Positions 26,584 through 34,608 of a stretch of DNA of 45,247 nucleotides are shown one piece after another (position 1 is the stretch's first letter; each line of letters starts with the position of its first letter). The translations under genes were made by a program, and so were the position numbers. Origin of the DNA: Myxococcota bacterium (GTDB lineage Bacteria > Myxococcota_A > UBA9042 > DTJE01); NCBI GenBank assembly GCA_017994695.1, contig JAGOKF010000024.1, positions 1-45,247 of the forward strand. Reading direction: 5' to 3'. Under the pieces are notes generated by a model. That model saw only the letters and a program-made list of their open reading frames with translations, did not search any database and was not told where the DNA came from.

Positions 26584-27030
26584 ATGGACCGGCGCAAGGC
26601 CATGCGGATCGCCGACGGGGAGGCCCCGGAGACCGCTCTGGACCCGAGGCTGGCCGCCGAGGTGGAGGCCTTCCGGGACCTCTCGGAGGAGATCCGGGCG
26701 GCGGCGACCCCCCGGCGGGAGGCCCCGGACTTCGAGGCCTTCTTCCGGGCGGTGGAGGCGCGGTACGAGGAGACCCGGACGGCTTCCCCCGAGAAGGGGT
26801 GGGCCCGGTGGTGGAAGGCCCTGCGGGAACGGCCCCTCTGGTGGATGGCCCCCGTCGGCGCGGCGATCGCGGCGGCGGCGCTGCTGGCCTTGACGGCACC
26901 GGGGGATCGGGCCCCGGACAACACCTGCTTCGTGGACTCCTATGACCTGGACCGGGGGTCGGTGGTGATCGACCAGGACCTGGACGACCCGTCCCGGGCG
27001 ACGGTGATCTGGTTCCTGGAGGAGGGGTGA
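26584..27030 (+). CDS. Single-pass membrane protein, candidate anti-sigma factor
   Basis: 148 aa, starting after GGGAGGGGG. A charged cytoplasmic N-terminal domain (about 1-75) is followed by one transmembrane span (WMAPVGAAIAAAALLALTA) and a 45-residue outer part ending RATVIWFLEEG. It follows an ECF sigma gene by 11 bp, and this layout suggests an anti-sigma. The zinc-finger H-x3-C-x2-C motif of many anti-sigmas is absent. The closing IWFLEE resembles proteins beside ECF genes in other deltaproteobacterial genomes. Function is inferred from context only. Confidence 0.75.
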   Translation: MDRRKAMRIADGEAPETALDPRLAAEVEAFRDLSEEIRAAATPRREAPDFEAFFRAVEARYEETRTASPEKGWARWWKALRERPLWWMAPVGAAIAAAALLALTAPGDRAPDNTCFVDSYDLDRGSVVIDQDLDDPSRATVIWFLEEG

Positions 27031-27031
27031 G

Positions 27032-27499
27032 ATGCATCGGCGACGGATCGGAGCCTGGGTCTTCGCGGCGGCGGCCGCCCTGGTGCTGGCGGCCTCGGCG
27101 ATGCCCCGGAGCGCGGCGGCGGGACCCCGGGCGGAGGTGACCCTGACGGTGATCCTGGCCAGGCGGGAACCGCCGAAACTGCACCCCGGCCTGCAGAAGA
27201 TGTGGGACACCCTCCGGCGGTCCTTCGGGGACAAGTTCGCCTCCTTCGACCTGGCGGGGGAAACCTCCCGGCGGCTGGCCGAGGGGGAACGGGTCGAGTC
27301 CGTGCTGCCCAACGGGGACCGCTTCGCGGCGGTCTTCCAGGGAGTGACCGAGGAGAAGGGCCTGCTCCGGATCCACCTGGAGATGGGGGAGTTCCGGACC
27401 AAGGTCCGGGTCCACGACGGGGGGGTCTTCTTCCAGGCGGGACGCCGCCACGGCGACGCGACGGTGCTGATCGGCGTCCGGGCGGCCCTGGTTCCCTGA
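27032..27499 (+). CDS. Exported conserved protein in sigma-factor operon
   Basis: 155 aa, starting one base after the previous stop. A signal peptide (VFAAAAALVLAASAM, ending PRSAAAGP) precedes a small all-beta domain with LPNGDRFAAVFQGVT and RVHDGGVFFQAGRRHGDATVLIGVRA. The family tends to sit beside ECF sigma/anti-sigma genes in deltaproteobacteria. A role as a periplasmic sensor for the sigma pathway is plausible but untested. Confidence 0.75.
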   Translation: MHRRRIGAWVFAAAAALVLAASAMPRSAAAGPRAEVTLTVILARREPPKLHPGLQKMWDTLRRSFGDKFASFDLAGETSRRLAEGERVESVLPNGDRFAAVFQGVTEEKGLLRIHLEMGEFRTKVRVHDGGVFFQAGRRHGDATVLIGVRAALVP

Positions 27500-27560
27500 C
27501 CCGCGGACCCCGGTCAACCCCACCAGAACGGCGGCCAGGGCGCCGCCAGAAAGGAGCCCC

Positions 27561-29756
27561 ATGAACCCGCCCGATCCCCGAAGGACGTTCCCGGCGATCC
27601 TTGCCCTGGCACTGGGACCGGCGCTTCCCCTCCCTGCCGCCGCTGATCCCCGGGAGGAACCCGTGAAGGACGAGGCCAAGACCCCGGCGACCCCGGCGCC
27701 GGAACCCGGGGGGAACCCCCTGCTGGAGGAATGGGACACCCCCTTCGGGATGCCGCCGTTCCCTCGCATCCGGGAGGAGCACTTCCTGCCTGCCCTGAAG
27801 GCGGGGATCGAGGCCCAGCGGGCCGAAGTCCGGGCCATCGCCGCCCGGCGGGACCGGCCTTCCTTCGAAAACACCGTCCGGGCCCTGGACCGGAGCGGCC
27901 TGCTGCTGGAACGCGTCCGATCGGTCTTCTTCAACCTGCTGTCGGCCGAGACCACCCCGGGGTTGCAGGCCGTGGCGAAGGAGGTCGCCCCGATGCTGGC
28001 GGCCCTGGAGGACGACATCCTGCTGGATCGGCGGCTCTTCGCCCGGGTCCGAACCGTCCACGCCCGGCGAAATGATCGCCGCCTCTCCGAGGAGGACCGC
28101 CGCCTGGTCGACGAGACGCTGAAGCGCTTCCTGCGGGGCGGAGCGGCCCTGGACGAGGCCGGGCAAGCCCGCCTGCGGGAGATCCACGCGGAGTTGTCGG
28201 TGCTGGGCCTGCGATTCGGCGACCACCTGCTGGCCGAGACCAATGGCTTCCGGCTGGTCCTGGAACGCCCGGAGGACCTGGCGGGCCTCTCGCCGGCCCA
28301 GGTCCGGGCCGCCGCCCAGGAGGCGGATCGGGCGGGGCTGCCGGGCCGGTGGGTGGTGACCCTCCAGGCCCCGAGCCTCTGGCCCTTCCTGCAGCAGTCC
28401 GATCGCCGGGACCTCCGACGGCAGGCCCTGGAGGCCTACGCCGCCCGAGGAAGCCGCGGCGACGACCGGGACAACCGGGAGATCCTGGCCCGGACCGCGG
28501 CCCTGCGCCTCGAGAAGGCCCGGCTGCTGGGGTTCCCCACCTGGGCCCACTATGTGCTGGACGACCGCATGGCGAAGACGCCGGATCGGGTCCGGGAACT
28601 GCTGGACCGCCTCTGGGAGCCGGCGAAGGCCGTGGCAGCCCGGGAGGCCGAGACGCTGCGCCAGGCGATGCGGGCGGCCGGGGCCCCGGCGGACCTCCAG
28701 GCGTGGGACTGGTGGTACTGGGCCGAGCGGGTCCGTCGGGATCGCTGGGGCGTCGACGAGGAAGCCCTGCGGCCCTACTTCCCGCTGGACCAGGTCCTCC
28801 AGGGCGCCTTCGAGGTGGCCCGCCGCCTCTACGGGATCACCTTCCAGGAGCGGACGGACCTCGCGGCCTACCTGCCCGAGGTCCGCACCTTCGAGGTCCG
28901 GGACGCCGACGGGTCCCACCTGGGGGTCTTCCTGGCCGACTACCACCCGCGGCCGGGGAAGCGGGGCGGGGCCTGGGCCGGACGCTACCGGGGACAGTGG
29001 GAGCAGGACGGCCGGGACGTCCGCCCCATCGTGGTCAACGTCGGCAACTTCACCCGGCCCTCGGGGGATGCACCGGCCCTGCTGTCGCTGGACGAGGTCG
29101 AGACCCTCTTCCACGAACTGGGCCACGGCCTCCACGGGCTGCTCTCCCGGATCCGCCACCGGAGCCTCGCCGGCGTGCCCCGGGACTTCGTGGAACTGCC
29201 GTCCCAGATCCTGGAGAACTGGGTCCTGGAGCCCGAGGTGCTGGCCTTCTATGCCCGGCACTACCGGACGGGCGAGCCCCTGTCGCCGGAGACGGTGGCC
29301 CGGATCCGGGAGGCCCGGCAGTTCAACCAGGGCTGGGCCACCGTCGAGTACCTGGCGGCCGCCTGGCTGGACCTGGCCTGGCACTCCCTGGAGGCCCCGG
29401 TGCCGGCGGACCAGGCGGACGCCTTCGAGCGGTCCGTGCTGGACCGCATCGGCCTGCCCCCGGAGATCCTGCCCCGCTACCGCAGCCCCTACTTCCAGCA
29501 CGTCTTCGGCCCCGGCGGGGGCTACTCGGCGGGCTACTACTCCTACATCTGGAGCGAGGTCCTGGACGCCGACGCCTTCGAGGCCTTCCGGGAGAAGGGC
29601 CTCTTCGACCCGTCCACGGCCCGGGCCTTCCGGACCGAGATCCTCGAGCGGGGAGGGACCCGGGAGGCCGACGAGATGTACCGCCGCTTCCGGGGCCGGG
29701 ACCCCGTCGTGGGCCCCCTGCTGGTGCGCCGTGGACTGGCGGGGGCCCTGCCTTGA
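27561..29756 (+). CDS. Exported M3-family metallopeptidase (oligopeptidase A / Dcp type)
   Basis: 731 aa. A hydrophobic leader (AILALALGPALPLPAAA) precedes a Pro-rich linker and the usual M3 thimet-type body. The zinc site is HELGH (His518, Glu519, His522) in VETLFHELGHGLHGLL. The likely third ligand is the Glu in VELPSQILENW. YSYIWSEVLDADAF and GGGYSAGYYS are characteristic of the family. M3 enzymes trim short peptides. The leader suggests export to the periplasm, unlike cytoplasmic PrlC. RBS AAAGGAG. A GC-rich hairpin pair sits just past the stop. Confidence 0.92.
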   Translation: MNPPDPRRTFPAILALALGPALPLPAAADPREEPVKDEAKTPATPAPEPGGNPLLEEWDTPFGMPPFPRIREEHFLPALKAGIEAQRAEVRAIAARRDRPSFENTVRALDRSGLLLERVRSVFFNLLSAETTPGLQAVAKEVAPMLAALEDDILLDRRLFARVRTVHARRNDRRLSEEDRRLVDETLKRFLRGGAALDEAGQARLREIHAELSVLGLRFGDHLLAETNGFRLVLERPEDLAGLSPAQVRAAAQEADRAGLPGRWVVTLQAPSLWPFLQQSDRRDLRRQALEAYAARGSRGDDRDNREILARTAALRLEKARLLGFPTWAHYVLDDRMAKTPDRVRELLDRLWEPAKAVAAREAETLRQAMRAAGAPADLQAWDWWYWAERVRRDRWGVDEEALRPYFPLDQVLQGAFEVARRLYGITFQERTDLAAYLPEVRTFEVRDADGSHLGVFLADYHPRPGKRGGAWAGRYRGQWEQDGRDVRPIVVNVGNFTRPSGDAPALLSLDEVETLFHELGHGLHGLLSRIRHRSLAGVPRDFVELPSQILENWVLEPEVLAFYARHYRTGEPLSPETVARIREARQFNQGWATVEYLAAAWLDLAWHSLEAPVPADQADAFERSVLDRIGLPPEILPRYRSPYFQHVFGPGGGYSAGYYSYIWSEVLDADAFEAFREKGLFDPSTARAFRTEILERGGTREADEMYRRFRGRDPVVGPLLVRRGLAGALP

Positions 29757-29762
29757 ACGAAT

Positions 29763-29796
29763 CCCCCGCATCGGATCGGGGGCGGTGAGCCGCCCC
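29763..29796 (+). terminator. Overlapping GC hairpins, possible terminator
   Basis: CCCCCG at 29763-29768 can pair with CGGGGG at 29777-29782. Alternatively GGGGCGG at 29779-29785 pairs with CCGCCCC at 29790-29796 (loop TGAG). The two stems share bases and cannot form at once. No T-run follows, so classical Rho-independent termination is doubtful. Confidence 0.35.
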
Positions 29797-29872
29797 GGCA
29801 CGCTCCGACCAGGCCAGGGGAGACGGGTTCCTCCGGGGAAACCCTGGGAGGCATCCCGGGGGTCCGGGCGGT

Positions 29873-29900
29873 TTGACAAGGAAGGCTCCTCGGCTACACT
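29873..29900 (+). promoter_or_regulatory. Sigma70 promoter for the pgk-like operon
   Basis: TTGACA (29873-29878), a 16-bp spacer, then TACACT (29895-29900). Five of six bases match in the -10 except for C at position 3 and C at position 5 (TACACT against TATAAT, four matches). The probable start near 29907 leaves about 38 nt of leader to the ATG at 29945. Confidence 0.75.
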
Positions 29901-29944
29901 TGCGCCTCGGCTTGATCCGCCCTCTTCGGGGGCGAGAGGCCCGG

Positions 29945-31120
29945 ATGGACCTGCTTCGGGGAATTGAGAAACTGGAAGCCCTGCCCCTGGAAGGGCGGCG
30001 GCTCCTCCTCCGGGTGGACCTGGACTGTCCGCTGGAGGACGGCTGCATCCTCGATGACCGGAAGATCCGCGCCGTGGTCCCGTCGGTCCGCCAGGTCCTG
30101 GCGGCCGGGACCCGCCTGGTGCTGGCCTCCCACCTGGGGAACCCCCAGGGCCGGCGCATGCCCGGGCTGTCGATGGCCCCCGTGGGACTTCGCCTGGCGG
30201 AACTGCTGGACCAGGAGGTCTACCTTCCCGAGGACGTGGTCGGGGATGGTCCCCGGAAGGTCGTGATGGAGCGGATGGACGGGGAGGTCGTGCTGCTGGA
30301 GAACCTGGCCTTCCACGCCGAGGAGGAGCAGGGGGACGACCTCTTCGCCCAGCAACTGGCACACCTGTGCGACCTCTACGGGATCGATTCGCTGGGCCTC
30401 TGCGCCCGGCGCTGGGCCTCCACCGTGGCGCTCCCGAAGCACGTCCACTCCCGGGGGGCCGGGCCGGCCCTGTTCCGGGAACTGCAGCAACTGAACCGCC
30501 TCTGCGCGTCGCTGGAACAGCCCGCGGGCATCCTGGTGGGGGGCAGTCTGCTGAAGGACCGGATGACCCTGATCCAGTCCTGGCAAGGCAAGGTCCGGAC
30601 GATGGCCTTCGGGGGACGCCTGGGATGGCTGATGGCCCAGGCGCCGTCGGCGGCCGAGCGGGAGGACGCCGAGCTGGCCCGGCATTTCCTGGCCCGGGCC
30701 CGGGCCCGGGAGATGGACGTCCGTCTGCCCATCGACCTCCGGGTCCTGCTGGAGGACGGCACCGAGACGGTCGCCGGGGTCCGGGAGGTGCCCGGAACGG
30801 CCCGGATCCTGGACATCGGGCCCGAGACGGCGGCGGACTTCGGCCGGGCGCTGTCGGACCTGCGGACGATCTGGTGGAACGGGACCCTCGGGGACCCCGG
30901 GGAGGAGGCGACGGCCGAGGGCACCGAGCGCCTGGCCCGGATGCTGGCCCGGTGCCGCTGCACCAGCGTCGTGGTGGGCGACGACACCGCGTCCCTGGTG
31001 GGTCGCCTGGGGCTGACGCCCTTCTTCACCCACGTGTCCGCCGGGGGCGAGGCGGCCCTGCGGCTGCTGGAGGGACAGGACCTGGACGCCCTGAAGGCGA
31101 TCCGGGAGGGAGGGAAGTGA
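29945..31120 (+). CDS. Phosphoglycerate kinase homologue with degraded active site
   Basis: 391 aa, usual PGK length, with family landmarks retained: RVDLDCPL, ASHLGNPQG, LENLAFH, LDIGPETAADF, WNGTLGDP, FFTHVSAGGEAALRLLEG. The 3-phosphoglycerate site is largely lost. By eye, the motif Asn after RVD is Asp27, the catalytic Arg of TRI is Lys40, Arg of HLGR is Asn66, and Arg of ENLRFH is Ala122. The nucleotide Lys in GGAK has become Leu (GGSLL). The start ATG is set by frame and promoter, but no strong Shine-Dalgarno precedes it. It is translationally joined to tpiA by a one-base overlap. I infer a structural or regulatory paralogue or a decaying gene; a functional pgk should lie elsewhere. Confidence 0.85.
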   Translation: MDLLRGIEKLEALPLEGRRLLLRVDLDCPLEDGCILDDRKIRAVVPSVRQVLAAGTRLVLASHLGNPQGRRMPGLSMAPVGLRLAELLDQEVYLPEDVVGDGPRKVVMERMDGEVVLLENLAFHAEEEQGDDLFAQQLAHLCDLYGIDSLGLCARRWASTVALPKHVHSRGAGPALFRELQQLNRLCASLEQPAGILVGGSLLKDRMTLIQSWQGKVRTMAFGGRLGWLMAQAPSAAEREDAELARHFLARARAREMDVRLPIDLRVLLEDGTETVAGVREVPGTARILDIGPETAADFGRALSDLRTIWWNGTLGDPGEEATAEGTERLARMLARCRCTSVVVGDDTASLVGRLGLTPFFTHVSAGGEAALRLLEGQDLDALKAIREGGK

Positions 31121-31887
31121 TGGACACCGCGAACCGGCGACCCCTGATCGCCGGCAACTGGAAGATGCACCTGGACGCTTCCGGAGCGGCGGCACTGGCC
31201 CGGGAGGTCCTTCAGCGGACCGGCCGATTCCGCCATGCCGACGTCTGCGTGCTGCCGGCCTTCCCACTGATCCCGGCCGTGGCCCGGGTGCTGGAGGGAT
31301 CCCCGGTGGGCTTCGGTGCCCAGGACCTCAGTGCCGAGGAGGAGGGGGCCTTCACCGGAGAGGTCAGCGCCCGGATGCTCACGAGCCTGGGCTGCCAGTA
31401 CGTCTGCATCGGGCACTCGGAACGCCGGGAGTACCACCTGGAGTCGGACGAACTGGTCCGGCGCAAGGTGGAGCGGGCGCTTTCGGCCGGTCTGATCCCC
31501 ATCGTCTGCGTCGGGGAGAAACTGGCCGAGCGGGACCGGGGCGAGACCTTCGCCCGGGTGGAACGGCAGGTGACCGTGGGCCTTTCGGACCTCGATGCGA
31601 AGGCCATGGAGAGGCTCGTGATCGCCTACGAACCGGTCTGGGCCATCGGGACCGGCCGCAACGCCACGCCGGCCCAGGCCCAGGAGGTCCACGAGTTCCT
31701 CCGGGGCCTGCTGGCCCGGTTCCACGGCCCGGAGGTCGCCGCGAGGACCCGGATCCTTTACGGCGGCAGCGTGAAGCCCGGGAATGCCCGGGAACTGCTG
31801 GCCCAGCGGGACGTGGACGGGGCGCTGGTGGGCGGAGCCAGCCTCTCGGGGGAGTCCTTTGCCGCCATTGTCGAAAGCGCGGGGTGA
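31120..31887 (+). CDS. tpiA: Triosephosphate isomerase
   Basis: 255 aa TIM barrel. Catalytic Asn13/Lys15 sit in AGNWKM, the His in CIGHSERR and the Glu in AYEPVWAIGTG. The phosphate loop is YGGSVKPGN. All active-site residues are present. It interconverts dihydroxyacetone phosphate and glyceraldehyde 3-phosphate. GGAGGGAGG precedes the start, which overlaps the pgk-like stop by one base (TGATG). secG follows after 3 bp, a common order in bacteria (pgk-tpiA-secG). Confidence 0.96.
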   Translation: MDTANRRPLIAGNWKMHLDASGAAALAREVLQRTGRFRHADVCVLPAFPLIPAVARVLEGSPVGFGAQDLSAEEEGAFTGEVSARMLTSLGCQYVCIGHSERREYHLESDELVRRKVERALSAGLIPIVCVGEKLAERDRGETFARVERQVTVGLSDLDAKAMERLVIAYEPVWAIGTGRNATPAQAQEVHEFLRGLLARFHGPEVAARTRILYGGSVKPGNARELLAQRDVDGALVGGASLSGESFAAIVESAG

Positions 31888-31890
31888 CGC

Positions 31891-32211
31891 ATGGAATTCT
31901 TGTTCGGTCTGATGATCGCGTTTCACATCCTGGTGTCGGCGCTGCTGATCGTCGTGATCCTGCTGCAGCCCGGGCGGGGCGGCGGGGGCATGGGGGCGGT
32001 GTTCGGCGGCGGATCCTCGACCTCCATCTTCGGGGGCCGGGGTGCGACCACCGTGCTCAGCAAGGCCACGGGGATCCTGGCGGCCATCTTCATGGTGCTG
32101 TCGGTGGCCATCGCCCTGACCGGGTCCGAGCGCAGCGTGGTGTCGGAAGTGCCGGAGGCGCCCCCGGCGCCCACGGCACCGGCGCCCCAGGCCCCCGCCG
32201 AGTCCCCGTGA
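31891..32211 (+). CDS. secG: Protein translocase subunit SecG
   Basis: 106 aa. Two transmembrane segments (FLFGLMIAFHILVSALLIVVILLQ and ILAAIFMVLSVAIALTG) flank the conserved loop QPGRGGGGMGAVFGGGSS. A Pro/Ala-rich tail follows. SecG assists SecYE in protein export. It directly follows tpiA, as in many bacteria. Confidence 0.95.
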   Translation: MEFLFGLMIAFHILVSALLIVVILLQPGRGGGGMGAVFGGGSSTSIFGGRGATTVLSKATGILAAIFMVLSVAIALTGSERSVVSEVPEAPPAPTAPAPQAPAESP

Positions 32212-32242
32212 CTCTGCGCCCCGTCCACCGGGAGGTCCGACC

Positions 32243-32755
32243 ATGGACGCCCTGGAGGCCCTGCTGACCCGCCGGAGCATCCGGAAGTTCCAGCCGGATC
32301 GGACCGTTCCTCCCGGGACGGTCGAGACGCTGATCCGGGCGGCGATGGCGGCACCCTCGGCCCGCAACCTCCGCCCCTGCGAGTACCTCGTGGTGGAGGA
32401 TCGCCGGCTGCTGGACGCCCTGGCCCAGGCCCATCCCCACGGTCGGATGCTGGCCCAGGCATCCCTGGCCGTCGTCCTCTGCGCCGACCCGGATCGCCAG
32501 CCCCTGGAGGGCTACTGGCTCCAGGACCTCTCGGCGGCCACCGAGAACCTGCTGCTGGCGGCCCATGCCCTGGGCCTCGGGGCGGTGTGGCTCGGGGTGC
32601 AGCCCCGGCCCGAGCGGGAGGCGGCCCTCCGGGAGATCCTGCAGGTGCCCGAGCCTTTCCGGATCGGGATGATGGTGGCCATCGGATACCCGGCCGAGAC
32701 GAAGGAAGGACCCGACCGCTACGAACCCGCCCGGGTGCACCGGGACCGTTGGTGA
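32243..32755 (+). CDS. Nitroreductase-family flavoprotein
   Basis: 170 aa, at the short end for the family. FMN-binding motifs are RRSIRKFQ and AAPSARNLRPCEYLVVED near the start and ENLLLAAHALGLGAVWLG in the second half. RBS GGGAGG. It likely reduces nitroaromatics or quinones using NAD(P)H as a dimer. The true substrate is unknown. It may be the last gene of the pgk-like operon, 31 bp after secG. Confidence 0.88.
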   Translation: MDALEALLTRRSIRKFQPDRTVPPGTVETLIRAAMAAPSARNLRPCEYLVVEDRRLLDALAQAHPHGRMLAQASLAVVLCADPDRQPLEGYWLQDLSAATENLLLAAHALGLGAVWLGVQPRPEREAALREILQVPEPFRIGMMVAIGYPAETKEGPDRYEPARVHRDRW

Positions 32756-32852
32756 TTCCCCGGGGGGACCTCCGGGCCCGACGGCCCCCTGACTTCCGGC
32801 CGATCCGGGCAACCCCTCCGGACGACTTCCCTCGATCCTGCGGGGGTTTTCG

Positions 32853-32883
32853 TTGGCCCTTTCCGGCCCAGCGGTGGTATATC
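32853..32883 (+). promoter_or_regulatory. Weak candidate promoter before glutamine synthetase
   Basis: TTGGCC (32853-32858), a 19-bp spacer, then TATATC (32878-32883). The spacing is long and the -35 imperfect. No sigma54 TGGCAC-N5-TTGC pattern is seen in this 175-bp gap, though glutamine synthetase genes often have one. Confidence 0.3.
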
Positions 32884-32930
32884 TCCGGGACCCTTTGGGG
32901 GAAAGCCGTCGCGGCTTGGAAGGAGGAGCG

Positions 32931-34361
32931 ATGTTCTCGACGGTCCGGGAACTGCTGGCGTACCTGCGCAAGGAGGAGGTCCGGACGGTGGACCTGAAGT
33001 TCACCGCGCTGTCGGGTAGGCTGCACCACGTGAGCCTCCCGGCCTCCCGGTTCGATGACTCGGTCTTCGAGGACGGCGTGGGCTTCGACGGGTCCAACAT
33101 GCCAGGCTTCAAGGGCGTCGAGTGCGGGGACATGGTGCTGGTCCCGGACCCGGCCACCGCCTTCCTGGACCCCTTCTTCTCCGACAAGACCCTGTCGCTG
33201 ATCTGCGACGTCGCCGAGGCGGGGACCCTCGCCCCCTTCCCCCGGGACCCCCGGGGCATCCTGAGACGGGCCGTGGAGGCCCTTCGGGCCTCGGGGCTGG
33301 CCGACGAGGCCCTCTTTGGGCCCGAGTTCGAGTTCTACCTGCTGGACCAGGCGCTGTTCGACAACGGGGTCTGCGTCTCCCAGGCCGTGTTCGGGTCCCG
33401 GGAAGGCCGGATCCCCGGCTGCGAGGAGTTCCGGCAGCCCCAGTCCCTGCCCCTGAAGGGGGGCTACCACGCCGCGCCGCCCCAGGACGCCTTCTTCGAC
33501 ATCCGCAACGAGATGGCCCTGCTGCTGGAGCAGGCCGGGGTGGACGTCCGCTACCACCACCACGAGGTCGGCAGTCCGGGCCAGCAGGAGATCGAGGTGC
33601 ACCTGGGAACGCCGCTGCGCATGGGCGACGTGGCCCTGATGGTGAAGTACTTCGTGAAGATGGTCGCCCGGCGCCACGACCTGGTGGCGACCTTCATGCC
33701 CAAGCCCTTCTTCGGCGAGGCGGGCAGCGGGATGCACTTCCACCAGCACTTGTTCCTGAAGGGCCGGCCCCTCTTCGACGACCCGGCGGGGTACGGCGGC
33801 CTCTCCCGGACCGCCCTGGCCTACGTCGCGGGCCTGCTGGAACATGGCGCGGCGGTGATGGCCTGGACCAACCCCTCGACGAACTCCTTCCGGCGCCTGG
33901 TGCCCGGCTTCGAGGCGCCCGTCAACGCGTTCTTCAGCCTGGGCAACCGGAGCGCCGCGATCCGCATCCCCAAGTACACCCGCAGGCCCCAGGATCGCCG
34001 GATCGAGTTCCGGACGCCCGACGCCACCTGCAATCCCTACCTGGCCATGGCGGCCCAGCTGCTGGCCGGGCTGGACGGCATGCGCCGGGAACTGGACCCC
34101 ACGGCGATGGGCTTCGGCCCCTTCGACGAGGACGTCTTCGCGATGCCGGAGGCGGACCGGAGACGCCTGATCCACTCCCTGCCGGCCTCCCTGGAAGCCG
34201 TGCTGGAGGCCCTGCAGAACGACCACGAATTCCTGGTCGGCCCGGGGGTCTTCACCGAGCCACTGATCGCCGACTGGGTCCGGATCCTCCGGGAGCGGGA
34301 GTGCCTGGCGATGCGCCAGCGGCCCCATCCCTACGAGGTCGAACTGCACCTGGACTGCTGA
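32931..34361 (+). CDS. glnA: Type I glutamine synthetase
   Basis: 476 aa, within the normal range. AAGGAGG lies 5 bases before the ATG. Conserved features: GVGFDGSNMPGFK in the N-terminal beta-grasp, EFEFYLLD and DVRYHHHEVGSPGQQEIEVH, HFHQHLFLK, the ATP/glutamate residues in NPSTNSFRRLVPG, and RIEFRTPDATCNPYLAMAA. It makes glutamine from glutamate, ammonia and ATP as a dodecamer. The usual adenylylation segment (NLYDLPPE) is here DVFAMPEAD, so the modified Tyr is Phe and control by GlnE would not work at that site. It lies alone between the nitroreductase and tRNA-Cys genes. Confidence 0.93.
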   Translation: MFSTVRELLAYLRKEEVRTVDLKFTALSGRLHHVSLPASRFDDSVFEDGVGFDGSNMPGFKGVECGDMVLVPDPATAFLDPFFSDKTLSLICDVAEAGTLAPFPRDPRGILRRAVEALRASGLADEALFGPEFEFYLLDQALFDNGVCVSQAVFGSREGRIPGCEEFRQPQSLPLKGGYHAAPPQDAFFDIRNEMALLLEQAGVDVRYHHHEVGSPGQQEIEVHLGTPLRMGDVALMVKYFVKMVARRHDLVATFMPKPFFGEAGSGMHFHQHLFLKGRPLFDDPAGYGGLSRTALAYVAGLLEHGAAVMAWTNPSTNSFRRLVPGFEAPVNAFFSLGNRSAAIRIPKYTRRPQDRRIEFRTPDATCNPYLAMAAQLLAGLDGMRRELDPTAMGFGPFDEDVFAMPEADRRRLIHSLPASLEAVLEALQNDHEFLVGPGVFTEPLIADWVRILRERECLAMRQRPHPYEVELHLDC

Positions 34362-34365
34362 CCGG

Positions 34366-34395
34366 TTGACAAGACCCCGCCCGGTCCGGTACAAA
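34366..34395 (+). promoter_or_regulatory. Promoter for tRNA-Cys
   Basis: TTGACA (34366-34371), an 18-bp spacer, then TACAAA (34390-34395). Transcription would begin near 34402, about 16 bases before the mature tRNA. The -35 overlaps the end of the glnA region, with the stop codon just upstream. Confidence 0.75.
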
Positions 34396-34417
34396 TGCGC
34401 TGCGTTTCGTCGCCCCT

Positions 34418-34491
34418 GGCGCCATAGCCAAGCGGTAAGGCAGAGGTCTGCAAAACCTCCATCCCCGGTTCAAATCCGGGTGGCGCCTCCA
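34418..34491 (+). tRNA. tRNA-Cys (GCA)
   Basis: Acceptor arms GGCGCCA (34418-34424) and TGGCGCC (34481-34487) pair fully, followed by T and an encoded CCA (34489-34491). The anticodon stem GAGGT/ACCTC encloses the loop CTGCAAA, with anticodon GCA at 34450-34452. The T arm is CCCGGTTCAAATCCGGG. All arms are canonical. No second tRNA is nearby. Confidence 0.96.
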
Positions 34492-34608
34492 ATCCCCCCG
34501 TGCCTGTCCCCGAACCCCTCGGGTCCGGTCCGCCCGGCTCGCGGCAGCGGCCTGCGGGTTCCGATCGACCCGCGGACCTGCTAGGATTGCCCGGAAGGAG
34601 GCGAGCCG

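Noticed and set aside
32756-32930. Sigma54 promoter upstream of glnA
   Set aside because: TTGGCC and nearby sequence do not give the TGGCAC-N5-TTGC pattern.
34366-34584. Small open frame across tRNA-Cys
   Set aside because: It overlaps a perfect tRNA gene and its promoter.
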